Source: Neoarius graeffei (Eukaryota > Chordata > Actinopteri > Siluriformes > Ariidae). From it: a stretch of 64,000 nt of DNA. Location: NCBI RefSeq assembly GCF_027579695.1, contig NC_083590.1:16879446-16943445 (forward strand), written 5' to 3'. A model generated the notes under the pieces. It made no database searches, was not told the origin of the DNA, and saw only the letters and a program-made list of their open reading frames with translations. The position numbers and the translations under genes are program-made. Positions 39,961 through 51,099 of this stretch are shown here, piece after piece; within the stretch, counting starts at the first letter, position 1; every line of letters starts with the position of its first letter.

Positions 39961-40689
39961 TGCCATTAAGAATTGAGGTTAAAGGAAAATAACTAGCATT
40001 ATTTCAGGTATAAGTAAATCATAAATACAGTTAAAAAATACATTTGGTCATCATCGTCACTGCCGAACCTGATCCGGGCTTGAGGCGAACCATGTTTGGT
40101 TGACTTGGCCAGAATTGCAGCAGTAGTGTGGACGTATTCTTTTCTGCACACACACACACACACGGGCAATAGCCCCCAAGCATAACTACGTCATCACTTG
40201 TTTACCGCAATGCATTATGGGGGATAGCCGGGGTCGGTAGCTGTATAATATAGTGGATGTTAGATAAATTTTGCGTGAGCTCGATGTGAAAGGAGCGATT
40301 TTGCCATGCTCTGTCGTGGAAGACAATGAAATTGGTGATTTAAAGAAGTGGATAACGTTGAGGGTTTACAGCAGGAAAATCTGAATCCATATAAAGCTTG
40401 ATGAGAAGGTCAGACATAAGTGGCAAGAATTCGTACAACTTAGAGATTGACCGAGTCGACCACGCTGTACAACATCATCAAATCTCAGAATGTCTTTTCA
40501 AAACATTTATAAATGAGTGATTAGTTAAATAAAACTTAATATCAGGAAACATTACAAAGAAAAAATATTTGGAAAACTGCTGATCTGCCATGTCATGTTC
40601 AGTATAAATGCATTTGCTTCAATAAATGGCGCTAGTGAGGTACACTGAACATTACACACACCCGAAAACTGTGGGTGGTAAAAGAGAGC

Positions 40690-41224
40690 AACTGGACCTG
40701 CTTGAAGATTCTTGAAGACGTTTCACCTCTCATCCGAAAGGCTTCTTCAGTTCTGTCTGACTGGTAGGGAGTATCAGGTGTTTATCCTCTCATGGATGAA
40801 AAGCTCATCTAAGGTGTCGTTGAGTCATCCTGTTGGTGTGGGTCACTGGGGGCTGGGTGTGAACGGCCTAGAGAGTCGTTGGGGTGATCAATGGGTTGTT
40901 GGTTCTCTCTGTTCTCCTGTGAGACACTGAAAACAGCTGGGTTTTGGTGTGCATTCAGTTGTCTGGGAAGTGTGCCAAGGACTGCATTGTAGGTGGCTGA
41001 GACCCCCACCTCTGTTCAGTGATGGCCGTTCCAGGTTGACAAAAATGGCTTCTTTAACTCCTCGCTCATACCAACGATCCTCTCTGGCTAAAATGCGTAC
41101 GTTGCAATCCTGAAATGAGTGTCCTTTGTTGTTAAGATGAATGTAGACAGCAGAGTCCTGGCCTGAGGAGCTGGCTCTCCTGTGTTGAGCCATGCGCCTG
41201 TGAAGCGGTTGCTTTGTTTCCCCA
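40690..41224 (-). pseudogene. Penelope-like element 3' end with GIY-YIG endonuclease part
   Basis: Minus translation from the left-truncated edge near 41222: IGETKQPLHRRMAQHRRASS, SGQDSAVYIHLNNKGHSFQD, NVRILAREDRWYERGVKEAI, FVNLERPSLNRGGG. The IGE...L..RM..H, H......HSF and the E of RGVKEAI are GIY-YIG features of Penelope-like elements. The GIY and RT are missing because the copy is cut at 41225 by a TIR element. Downstream on the minus strand come the usual GACGTTTCACCTCTCATCCG-type sequences. Confidence 0.75.
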
Positions 41225-41288
41225 ATTGAGGTATTTCACCTGACGTCACAGGGTCACGTGACGTCCTGGTGTCTGCCATTTTGGACGG

Positions 41289-41669
41289 CAAGCTAGCTAA
41301 TGTCAACAACAGTAGCTGGTATGTTACTGTAGCAATGTTTACGTTCAATCATTTGGATGACTGTTAAAACCTTTCAGTCTCAAGTTTTTCCTTAACTGGA
41401 TTTACTAGTTTACTGAGCTAGTGCGCTCGGGCAAGCCTGCCGGCCAGTGTGCGCTAGCCTCCCGGCTGGCCGGCCGGCGCGCGCTAGGCTCCCGGCCGGC
41501 CGGCGCGCGCTAGGCTCCCGGCTTGCCCGAGCGCGCTAGCTCAGTAAACTAGTAAATCCAGTTAAGGAAAAACTTGAGACTGAAAGGTTTTAACAGTCAT
41601 CCAAATGACTAAACATAAACATTGCTACAGTAACAGACCAGCTATGATGTTGTTGACATTAGCTAGTGC
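41289..41669. repeat. Large palindrome, about 150-bp arms, GC-rich tandem loop
   Basis: 41289-41439 (AGCTAGCTAATGTCAACAAC ... GCTCGGGCAAGCC) and 41519-41669 are reverse complements with few differences. The 79-bp loop holds GCTCCCGGC / CGGCGCGCGCTAG units repeated about three times. Confidence 0.9.
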
Positions 41670-41776
41670 TAACAGCTAGTTGCTAATACACTGCTACAAC
41701 TACACCGACCATAATAATACAGTTCTTAGTCATTGCCTGGTAACAGCAAATTTATAACAGGCCATGTCTCAACAGA

Positions 41777-42322
41777 CTAAGAAGTTATTTCAATGACATT
41801 TAATAACATTTTGTTTATCCTGAGGACCGAAAGTAAATGAAAATGTGAACAAACCTTAGCTGTAATCAGATGGCGACCACCGGCTCCAGGGCCGACCCAC
41901 TGATGTAGGCATGTTACCCAGCCTGACACAAAATATTTGTAGGCATCCAAACTCTTATACGCTTTCAGATCAATACCCGTGTATGGCGATGGGTTTTTAA
42001 CGACATAGGTATACAGATCATGTGGGCCGAAGTCAGGTAAAGACGAGGGCTTCGTGTACTTCCGTACGTCAGTGAACAATCCTGGTGGAAGCAGGTAAAC
42101 GTCGTTCTCTAAGCCTGCTAACCTCAATTTTTGCAAATCCCTCTCCCTCTGCTCGCCCTGTAAATGCCCTATGTCGCTGGATAGCGAAGGTGTTTTCTGC
42201 ATCTCGCTCCTTTTTCTTTTATGTTTTTCGTTTGTCGCCTTCCTCGCATTCAAACTGATTCGAGCCGTGCCGTCCAAAATGGCAGCATCACATGACTTGG
42301 TCACGTGGGTGAAAAACCTCAA
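41777..42322 (-). CDS. ORF resembling N-terminus of teleost SWIM/YqaJ-type transposon proteins
   Basis: Residues include KATNEKHKRKRSEMQKTPSL, LPPGLFTDVRKYTKPSSLPD, FGPHDLYTYVVKNPSPYTGI, DLKAYKSLDAYKYFVSGWVT. LYTYVV....PYTG.DLKAYKSL.AYK....GWV resembles the start of uncharacterised fish proteins with SWIM and YqaJ-nuclease parts, which are associated with DNA transposons. After GRHLITAK comes GTTTGT, a possible donor. The first Met lies in the TIR, so the true start may be MQKTPSL. No nuclease motif is in the window. Identification is from memory. Confidence 0.4.
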   Translation of the reverse strand: MRFFTHVTKSCDAAILDGTARISLNARKATNEKHKRKRSEMQKTPSLSSDIGHLQGEQRERDLQKLRLAGLENDVYLLPPGLFTDVRKYTKPSSLPDFGPHDLYTYVVKNPSPYTGIDLKAYKSLDAYKYFVSGWVTCLHQWVGPGAGGRHLITAKVCSHFHLLSVLRINKMLLNVIEITS

Positions 42323-42393
42323 TATACGAGTCTGTGTCTGAAAGAGAACCCTTGGTGGTTTGGGAGTTTTATCAGTCTGACAGGGTCGTTTGG

Positions 42394-42748
42394 GGGTGGC
42401 ATGGTGGTGTAGTGGTTAGCGCTGTCGCCTCACAGCAAGAAGGTCCTGGGTTCGAGCCCCGTGGCTGGCGAGGGCCTTTCTGTGCAGAGTTTGCATGGTG
42501 TCCGTGTGGGTTTCCTCCGGGTGCTCCGGTTTCCCCCACAGTCCAAAGACATGCAGGTTAGGTTAACTGGTGACTCTAAATTGACCGTAGGTGTGAATGT
42601 GAGTGTGAATGGTTGTCTGTGTCTATGTGTCAGCCCTGTGATGACCTGGCGACTTGTCCAGGGTGTACCCCGCCTTTCGCCCGTAGTCAGCTGGGATAGG
42701 CTTCAGCTTGCCTGTAGAACAGGATAAAGCGGCTAGAGATAATGAGAT
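42394..42748 (+). mobile_element. SINE family A copy 260 bp upstream of the CDC27 start
   Basis: GGTGGCATGGTGGTGTAGTGG, B box GGTTCGAGCCC, full body to GGCTAGAGATAATGAGATGA. Confidence 0.85.
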
Positions 42749-42954
42749 GAATGACTGCTTCATCTCCAGAGAGTACACTTCGGCATTTTACGCCATCACT
42801 CGGCTTTTTCCGTGCAGCACTGATTTGACTCGGCTTTTTCCGGAGAACTTCGGGCCGCCGATAACGGTCAGTGTGTTCAAATCTGAGATGCTAGCTGCAG
42901 TTTGCTAGCTACTTCTGGCCTGTAGTGAACTAGAAAGGAGAGAGGAGAAAGAGG

Positions 42955-42990
42955 AGAGAGAGAGAGAGGAAGGAAGGAAGGAAGGAAGGA
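42955..42990 (+). repeat. GA/GGAA microsatellite in the CDC27 5' leader
   Basis: GAGAGAGAGAGAGAGGAAGG followed by repeated GGAA units, 18 bp before the CDC27 ATG. Repeated GGAA could bind ETS factors. Confidence 0.8.
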
Positions 42991-43007
42991 GCGAGCCTGG
43001 GTTCGGA

Positions 43008-43034
43008 ATGACGGTGTTGCAGGAACCTGTCCAG
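43008..43034 (+). CDS. cdc27: cdc27 exon 1 (MTVLQEPVQ)
   Basis: ATG in TTCGGAATGA, nine codons ending CAG|GTAACC. This short first coding exon is too small for routine ORF lists but matches the conserved N-terminus exactly. Confidence 0.95.
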
Positions 43035-43542
43035 GTAACCGAACCGCACACTCGGTCCGGAAGCGAGGTTTAATCAGAACGGGAAGTGGCACTTGAGCCG
43101 CCGGGGTGGTTTAGGACTCTGTACCGGGGATAGCATTCAGGCCTAGCTGCTCGGAGCTAAGCTAAGCGTCAAATCGATTTTGGAGGTATTTTCACTCTGA
43201 CACTGTATAAGTTGCTCAAAAACAAAACTCGCAGGGTTAAAAATCTCACATCAGCTGCTTTATTAGTAAAACAGACCCCGCTGACAGCTAATGGTTATTT
43301 CCCTGAAGCTAACTCATCATAGCAAATGACTGGGTTAATGCTAACATGCTAGCATGCTAAGTTTGCTAGCTAGCTAGAGCTAATTTCTGTTTAAATGGAT
43401 TAGTAAACATTTCTGGAGGTTCTAGTTACATTATTCTTATCTAAATGGCGCAGTTGTCTAATAATAAATTATAATAAAAGTAGGTCTAATAATAATGATA
43501 ATGATAATATACGCTGTGCTGGCAGTGATTTGCGTTTTCATC

Positions 43543-43579
<37 letters not shown>

Positions 43580-46500
43580 TCCACAGGACTAGTTAAGTGT
43601 GAGTTAGTTAAGCAGGTTGTGATGTGCAGTAAACTTTTGCTTGCCAGCTAACAGCATTTTACAATCTATAAGTGATCATGTTATGAGTTACACTGCTGTC
43701 ATTTCGACTGAAGAAAACAAGCCCAGCTGCAGAGATCATGATGATGATGGGGTTTATTTTTTTTTTCATGTGGAATTTCTATCCAAGATATTTTATTTTA
43801 AAGCCTTTTAACAGCATGTGCTGAAGTGTCAGATGAGGTCTGTTGTCTGTCCATTTCTTCACCGCTTTCCAAACACCAGAAGGTTGTTCGGTTGACGATG
43901 GATGATCTCTCAGCATTCGGCTGTCGAATCACAGGAACATCGCCGTGTCCGTGGGACAGCTCTGAAATAAACGAGTAGGATTTGATAAGGCGTCTGGTTT
44001 CAGATGGGAAGAACTTGTAAAAGAGCTCGTCGGTTGTGTTATAGATTCACGAGAACTTCATCGTCAGTGCAGCCGCGTTGAAACATCGTTCCCTTCAGTC
44101 TCGCCGTGGTGCACTTTGGAGAGAAAATAGCTGACTAGAAAATACAGCATGACTTGTACGCTCACCTTGTTCTTGACGCTCAGGAGTGGTGTTCTGCTGT
44201 TGCACGCCGAGATGCTTTTCTGCCCACCACGGTTGTAAAGAGTCACTATGGGTTACTCTGTCCTTCCTGAACCGATCTGTCCGTTTTCCTCAGACCTGTC
44301 TCGTCAACGAGGCGTTCGTTTCCATCCGCAGAACTTTCAGTCACTCACTCGATGCTTGTTTTTTGCACCATGTAAACTCTCAAGACTGTTGTGTCTGAAA
44401 CCCCCAGGAGATCAGCGGTTTCTGAAATACTCAAACCAACACCTATACCACAGTGAAAGAAAGTCACGCTTCACTGTGAGATCACAATTTTTCCCGTTCT
44501 GATGTTTGAACATTAACTGAAGCTCATTATTGATTTGTATCTGCATGATTTTTTTTAAGGATTTCGGGAGTCATTTGTGATAGGAAAGTCCCAACAAAAG
44601 TGAAAGGTAAGATGTATAAGACAGTAGTGAGACCAGCTGTGATGTACGGATTGGAGACCGTACCCTTAACAAAGAGACAGGAGGCAAAGGTGGTGGAGTT
44701 GAGGATGTTAAGGTTTGCGATGGGAGGTTGGACAGGATAAGGAACGAGCACATCAGAGGGACAGACAGCACATGTGGAGAGCTTGGGAATGAAGCTAAGA
44801 GAGATGAGACGGAGATGGTATGGGCACATCCTGAGAAGAGATGCAGAGCATGTTGGAAGGAGAATGTTGAGGATGGAGCTGCCAGGCACACGAAAACGAG
44901 GAAGGCCAAAGAGGAGATACATGGATGTGGTGAGAGAGGACATGAAAGTGGTAGAGAAGGATGTGGAAGACAGGGAGCAATGGAGACGAAAGATCCGCTG
45001 TGGCGACCCCTAATCGGGAGCAGCCAGAAGAAGAAGATCTGCATGATTTTATGCATCAAGTGACTGGCTGATCAGATAAACACACAAAACAGGAGGGGGT
45101 GTTTCTAATAAAGTGACTGGCAAGCATATATATGAATGACACGTTCGCTTGTTAAAGGAGAACTGAAGGCAAATTTTTAAAATAAATTCTATTTCTCATT
45201 TTATTAAATATCGGAATGCATGTTTGATGGCTATTTCGTCGCTGCTATAGCAAGTTATGAGTGTGAAATACGCTCTGTAATATATCAGTCCATATGGCAA
45301 AGCAACGGCCGTAAACGAGATTCGTTGAGACCTGTGCGAGACATCGTAGGACTACAGCGGAAATCACTCAAAGTGACCGACATCCGCTAACGTTCCCTGT
45401 GTCCGAAATCACTGACTCGTTCACTCCTCCCTACTCCCTATATAGGGAATTACTCTATAGAGGACTCTACAGCGAGCTCGTTGGTAAAATGAAACCCCTC
45501 TTTCGGACACTCGTCCGTCGCGCTGGTATTTACGTCATTACTGTCGCACAATTAAAGCGTGCCAGATCAGTCGGCTGCTGGGTTTCAAAATAATAAATCC
45601 ATGCGTGTGTTTCTGTGATAAATCCATATTATACTGAGCGCATTTCCCACATTAATCAATACAAAGCACCTGCAGCTTTCACTTCTTTACATCAAGCCTC
45701 AACACTTTCTTTCTTCTTCGCCGCTGACTTTTATTAAATCACATTTCACACTTTTAATTTGATTTCTTTCAGCGTGACCGCAATGCATGATGGGATATAC
45801 TGCTTTGGTTAGTGACCATTGTTGTTTACTACTTTCCGTGATGCATTGTGGGATACTTTGAGTGCACTATATAGGGTGGGAATAATCCTCACTAAGGTTT
45901 CGGACAGCCCTACAAAATGGCGTCCGCGCTATATAGTGAGTCGGGAGCGATTTCGGACACAGCGGTGGTCAAAAGACGCGCGCACCCTCTTTCGAATGCT
46001 GACGTAATCAAGCTGGAAGTTTTGTTTGTTTTGATAACGATCAGGAAAGTTTGAAAAAAGTCGGCAGTAATCGTCATTTAAACTCATTTTTGTGCAATAC
46101 TTCGTTTGGAAAACAGTTTTCAAAATGGCCGTGCTGATGCTTCACATTTCGAAGTCTCGTGAAGATCGCGCGGATAAGCGACGCCTGCCGTGGACCAAAC
46201 CAACTAAATTCAACACGGATAAAAACCGAATAGGCCGATAAGTATCAGATTTAATTGCTATTAGCTGCCAATACGAGTCACGATATACAGTAAGGGTACT
46301 AAAACCGAAAATGTAACTGACTAACGTTAAGAAATAAAGCAAGTTTAAAAATGACTTCAGTTCTCTTTTAACTCTGTAACGCTGGCGAGGCGAACACGCC
46401 ACCGTCCATGTTGTTTCCGCGGTTTTGAAGACGGCGTGAGAGACAGTGATGATGTTTGCTCTGTGTTGGTTTTATTTCCAGGCCGCTGTCTGGCACGCTT

Positions 46501-48968
46501 TAAACCACTATGCCTACCGAGACGCCGTGTTTCTGGCTGAGAGGCTCTACGCTGAAGGTAAGGCCGTAAATATTTCTCTACATGCTCCAAAACCTCCTCC
46601 TTTCCCTTTCAGTCCTCTGGAGACCTCCGTCGCCCTGACGGCGTGTCCACTGCTGTGGATTATCAGGTTGGAAAGACAGTGTTTTATACAGTAGAGCCGG
46701 GAGTTTAGGCGTAATGTCATGGTTTTCAGTCTTCTCATCTCGTTAGAGATCCCATACCCAGGTGGATCCGATATCAGGGTGGATATACAATGCAAATTAA
46801 TTAACTCAAGATTTACTTATTTAAAAAAACAATAGTGTTGTGTTTTTTTTCTGTTAGAACTTTATTATGTTCATAATATTCAATATGTAATTTTTTTTAA
46901 GTGAAATGCTTCCAAAAATATATAGAAAATCTTATTTTGAAGCAAAATAATTAGTAAAGGAAACAATATACGATTGATCTCAGTATTGACTGACACTCGT
47001 AAGTATAAAGATATGATCAGTTACATCATCTTTAAAAAAAAAAAAAAACCTGAACGCTGAATAAATCTGTCAGCTTCAGACAAACCGTTTGAATGTTGTT
47101 TTAACGTGAACACGCTCCCATGTGCTCACACTGACCCCACGCGTCCTTCGTTTTCTGAAGTGGGCGGGGCTTGGCAACGTGACGCTCGCTCAGATTAACT
47201 TCACGCAAATGTGTAGTGAAGCCAGTTGGTGTGACTTCATTTTTCCTCGTCAGAAACATTTGCGTTTTTATTGCTTCCTGTTATATATTTACTCAGCGAT
47301 GCGACAATGAAGTGTCTACACCATGACCCCGATACATGATTTAAAAAAATAATACTACTAATAAATTTAATTAGTATAAATACGGAGGTGGTTATAGGAA
47401 ATCACGCGTGCTGATAGGCTGAATTTCTCAACCAATTTCTGGATAATCGCCTCACACGACTCAGCAAAACGGCGGGCAAAACGAATTACAGGATTATGAA
47501 ATAAAACGCTGTTCCTAAGATGCTCTGAAGTTTGATCCGAAACTATTTAAAGCTAAGGTGGGATTAGGATTTATTTTATCGATTTCAAAACAAAGGATTT
47601 TATGTGACGCGATGTAGATAAGTGACGCAAGTCTGCGCCGCAAAGTTCTGATGTTTGCATGCTGCGTTTGGAGTTTGAAATGTATGATTTATTTTTAAAA
47701 AAATAAAAATCACCTGTGTATTTATACTAAAAGAATTATCCGCCTCAGGCTCAGTGAATAATAACCTCAGCTTTGTCTCAGTTATTGTTTAAATAATATC
47801 GGCTGGCTTTTTTTCATGGTATATCAGGTATATTCCATTCAGCCAGCATGATATTAAATGAGTCGAAGACGAGTAGCTGAATGGAATATATCTGATATAC
47901 CGTAAAAAAAGCCAGCCATTATTATACATACACATTCCTTTCAGGTGTTCAACACGCGTCTCTCTCTCTCTCAAAATCTTCTGTATTTAACAAAGCAAAC
48001 CTGGCGGCCATATTTGTTTACAAATTGTCACAGTCGCTCGCTAGCGCAGAAGTGTGACGTCATGTTGTCTTGACAACCATGCAACATCAAACCATATTCA
48101 ACGCTCGTTCTCCATCGGCAGGGTTTTTTTCTAGAAAAATTTAGTATGAAGGCGCTCACCATGGCGAGGGAGTGAAGCGGGGGGGGGGATGGTGCCGGTT
48201 GCCCCCCCCGCCATGCGAAGCCTTTGAAAAATTGAGGCTCCAATGGGACATTCTGAGGCTATCTGAGAGGGAAATTGTAACACATTGTCTGTCAACATTG
48301 AAAAAGAAAGAAGTAATCTTCTTCTGCCCCGGACAGTCTTCGGCTTTCTTCCGCTTCGTGCCGCAGGATGACGTCTTTAAATGCCCAAGTGTCAACAAAA
48401 ACAACTCGCGAACTACTTCTGTCAAAAGCTCTGGCGCCGGTGGGTGAAGGGTCATTCAGTCTCGAGAAATCTCGCTCTGCAAGTCAGCTGACCTTGTATG
48501 TAACCCATGTCAAATCTCGCGAGAGCAGCTGCGACAACTAAACATGGCGCCTCGGTCTGGAAAACGCCAATTCGGATTGTTTTTGCACCGTCTGGCGGTG
48601 TATCTACTATGATTGGAATATTTTTGGAGTAATTATAACGTATTTGATGATCAGACACATCGTCACGTGGTGTTGCTGGGATGTTTTCACGGAGAAATGA
48701 TGGTTTTGAGAAAGATGGCATGTTGTGCAGTAGCATAAGTGCATGGCCTAAGTGTGACTTGGGGTTCAATCGGCATTTTGGTAAGAGGGCGCAGCGCCCC
48801 TGTTCCCCAGTTTAGACAAAAGCCTGCCATCGGGTAGAGTGACGTAATACATGTCGGATAAGCGATACGCTAACAATATTGCATGCTATCAAACCAAATG
48901 AATATATCTGATATACCATGAAAAAAGCCATTATTATTATTATTATACGCACACAGATTCCTTTCAAC

Positions 48969-49006
<38 letters not shown>

Positions 49007-51044
49007 CTCTTCCGTATTTAACAAAGCAAACCTGGCGGGCATATTTGTTTACAAATCGTCCCAGTCGCTCACTCGCCAGCACGGACGTTTTACGTCGCCG
49101 GCGTGTGACATCATGTTGTCTTGACAACCGTGCAACATCATAAACCATATTCGACGCTTATTCTCCATCGGGTAGAGTGATGTAATACATGTCGGATAAG
49201 CGATACGCTAACAATATCGCATGCTATCAAACCAAATGAACGAAACCCACTAGAAGGGAAAAGAACACATTTTTATTCCATCAAAAAAGTCTCCTGCATG
49301 TATAATAATCACCGATCTTCACTGAGCCTGAAGCCCGTAATCATTAATTACAAACCGGCTGAGCTGGTTTGATGGAAAAGTTTTGTGCTTCAGCTTTAAA
49401 TATATATTTTTTTGTAAAATGTAAAATTTTTACAGATGCTATACTATTCTTTTCAGTGTTAACTTTTCTTTTCAGTTAAATTTTTCGTTGGCGTTATATA
49501 AATCACTGAACAGGTTTATCGTACTGTAGAAAAAGCTTAGAGAATTGTGATCCGATATTTGGGGAGATAAAGATTGTTTCGGTTCTAATCTATCCGAAGG
49601 TAAACAAAACCGAGGCTTTTTCAGCCCGAGTCCGCAGCGTTAATGATGAAGTTAGAGAGAGCTGGTTATCTGAGATTACTGCGAGTGCCATCCAGTACAC
49701 TGGTGCTGAACCGCTTCCTAATTATAATGAAAGTATTTGAATTTTTGACGATCAGACTAAAGCAGGTTTATTGATTGTTGTTAAATAAATGTGCGTGTGA
49801 AGACCCGGTGCTGTATCTGTGCCGTGACGTGTCGAGAGCACCGGGTGGTGGTGTGGTAAGCGGTGCACAAAAGACCTGAAGTGCAAAATCTCAACAGTGC
49901 GCTGTGCAAACTCGGACTGGTTGAGCTGGAAAGTATCGATCTTCAAATTCAAAGGACAAGTGACGAGCGCGTGTCCGGGTTTCTCCATCCGGCTGTGTTT
50001 TGAAATGCGTTTTACGTCGTGGTTGAGTTTTAGGTAAATGTTTTAGACTCGTGTTTGTTGGAGATGAGTGCGCGACGACCTAAAATGAAATCCTGCCTCC
50101 GGGTTTCTGATACGTCGCTACACTTAAAGCTGCGAGCGTTCTCTGGCCCTCCGTCAGGGGTGGAGTGATGGGATGTGACGTGACGGAACCAAACTAAATC
50201 TGTAAAAAGGTACGGCGTGTTAAACCCAGCCTACATTGCATAAAAGACTGTTTTAAAAAAAGAAATCTGTACCTCGACATCTGTTAATTTTCCTTCGGTT
50301 TGTAATTCTTGAGTAGCATGCTATAGATGCACAATGGTGTAACATAGGGAAAAAATTAAAAATTCAGGTTTTGATTTTATGTACTGAAATAACTATTAGG
50401 CACGATTTTTACAATATCTATATAAATGAGTTGTTTTTACCCATTTTAACCTTGAAATCAGCATTTTAATGATTACCCATAATGCATTGTTTATCGCGCT
50501 AAAACAAGCAAAAACGTCATAAGACAGTGGAAATACTACCTTTACTACCTTCACGTGGCGTCTTTCTCGATCGCACGTGCCTAGAAGTGTACCTTCTAGA
50601 ACATTCCTGGGTGGTCACGGACTGTCACGTAGCCTAGTTCGGTTGTGAAACTCGCGAGGATGGAGGATTTTCGCGAGTTTAGTGGCAAACTTCTGTGCTG
50701 CAATTTCTCTATTCTCGAAATTTGTAACCTGAAACCCTACAAGAAATGTTTCATAATGTTTGGGATTTTGAAAAATGCTTCTAGCAAGTTTATTTCGCTG
50801 TATTTTTGCGTGAAACTTGGCATAAATCATCCTTAAGTGATGAGCGTGACATTGTTATTTTGGTCTGGGTCACGGAGTTAGTTGGAAGCGGGAGAAATGA
50901 GAGTTTCTCAACTACAGCAGCACTTCTCACCATAGATGGCTGGCATGTTTCACAGCGTTTGGGATTTACTAAATCGACTAAATCTCTAGATCTACTGAAG
51001 CTACGAGGATATAAATCACCAGGATTCTAATTTACTGGGTGAGA

Positions 51045-51099
<55 letters not shown>

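Larger units (their letters stand above)
41225..42322 (-). mobile_element. 1.1-kb TIR element carrying a YqaJ/SWIM-type ORF
   Basis: Left TTGAGGTATTTCACCTGACG ... TGCCATTTTGGACGGCA; right, in reverse complement, TTGAGGTTTTTCACCCACGT ... TGCCATTTTGGACGGCA. The two 60-bp ends align with small gaps. It interrupts the Penelope remnant. Inside are a large palindrome and a minus-strand ORF. No transposase is visible. Confidence 0.7.
47879..49240. repeat. Tandem repeat of about 310-340 bp, two units, first one split
   Basis: GAATATATCTGATATACC, CTCTCTCTC, TATTTAACAAAGCAAACCTG, CATCATGTTGTCTTGACAACC, GGATAAGCGATACGCTAACA occur in the same order from 47879 and again from 48899. The first unit is interrupted at 48118-48827. 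Confidence 0.85.

Noticed and set aside
41777-42322. Host gene sharing a bidirectional promoter with cdc27
   Set aside because: The ORF starts inside a terminal inverted repeat and a SINE lies between it and cdc27, so it belongs to the transposon.
44571-45059. Minus-strand 162-aa and 138-aa ORFs at 44527-45059
   Set aside because: They are antisense to the LINE RT fragment; the LINE frames on + carry the recognised motifs.
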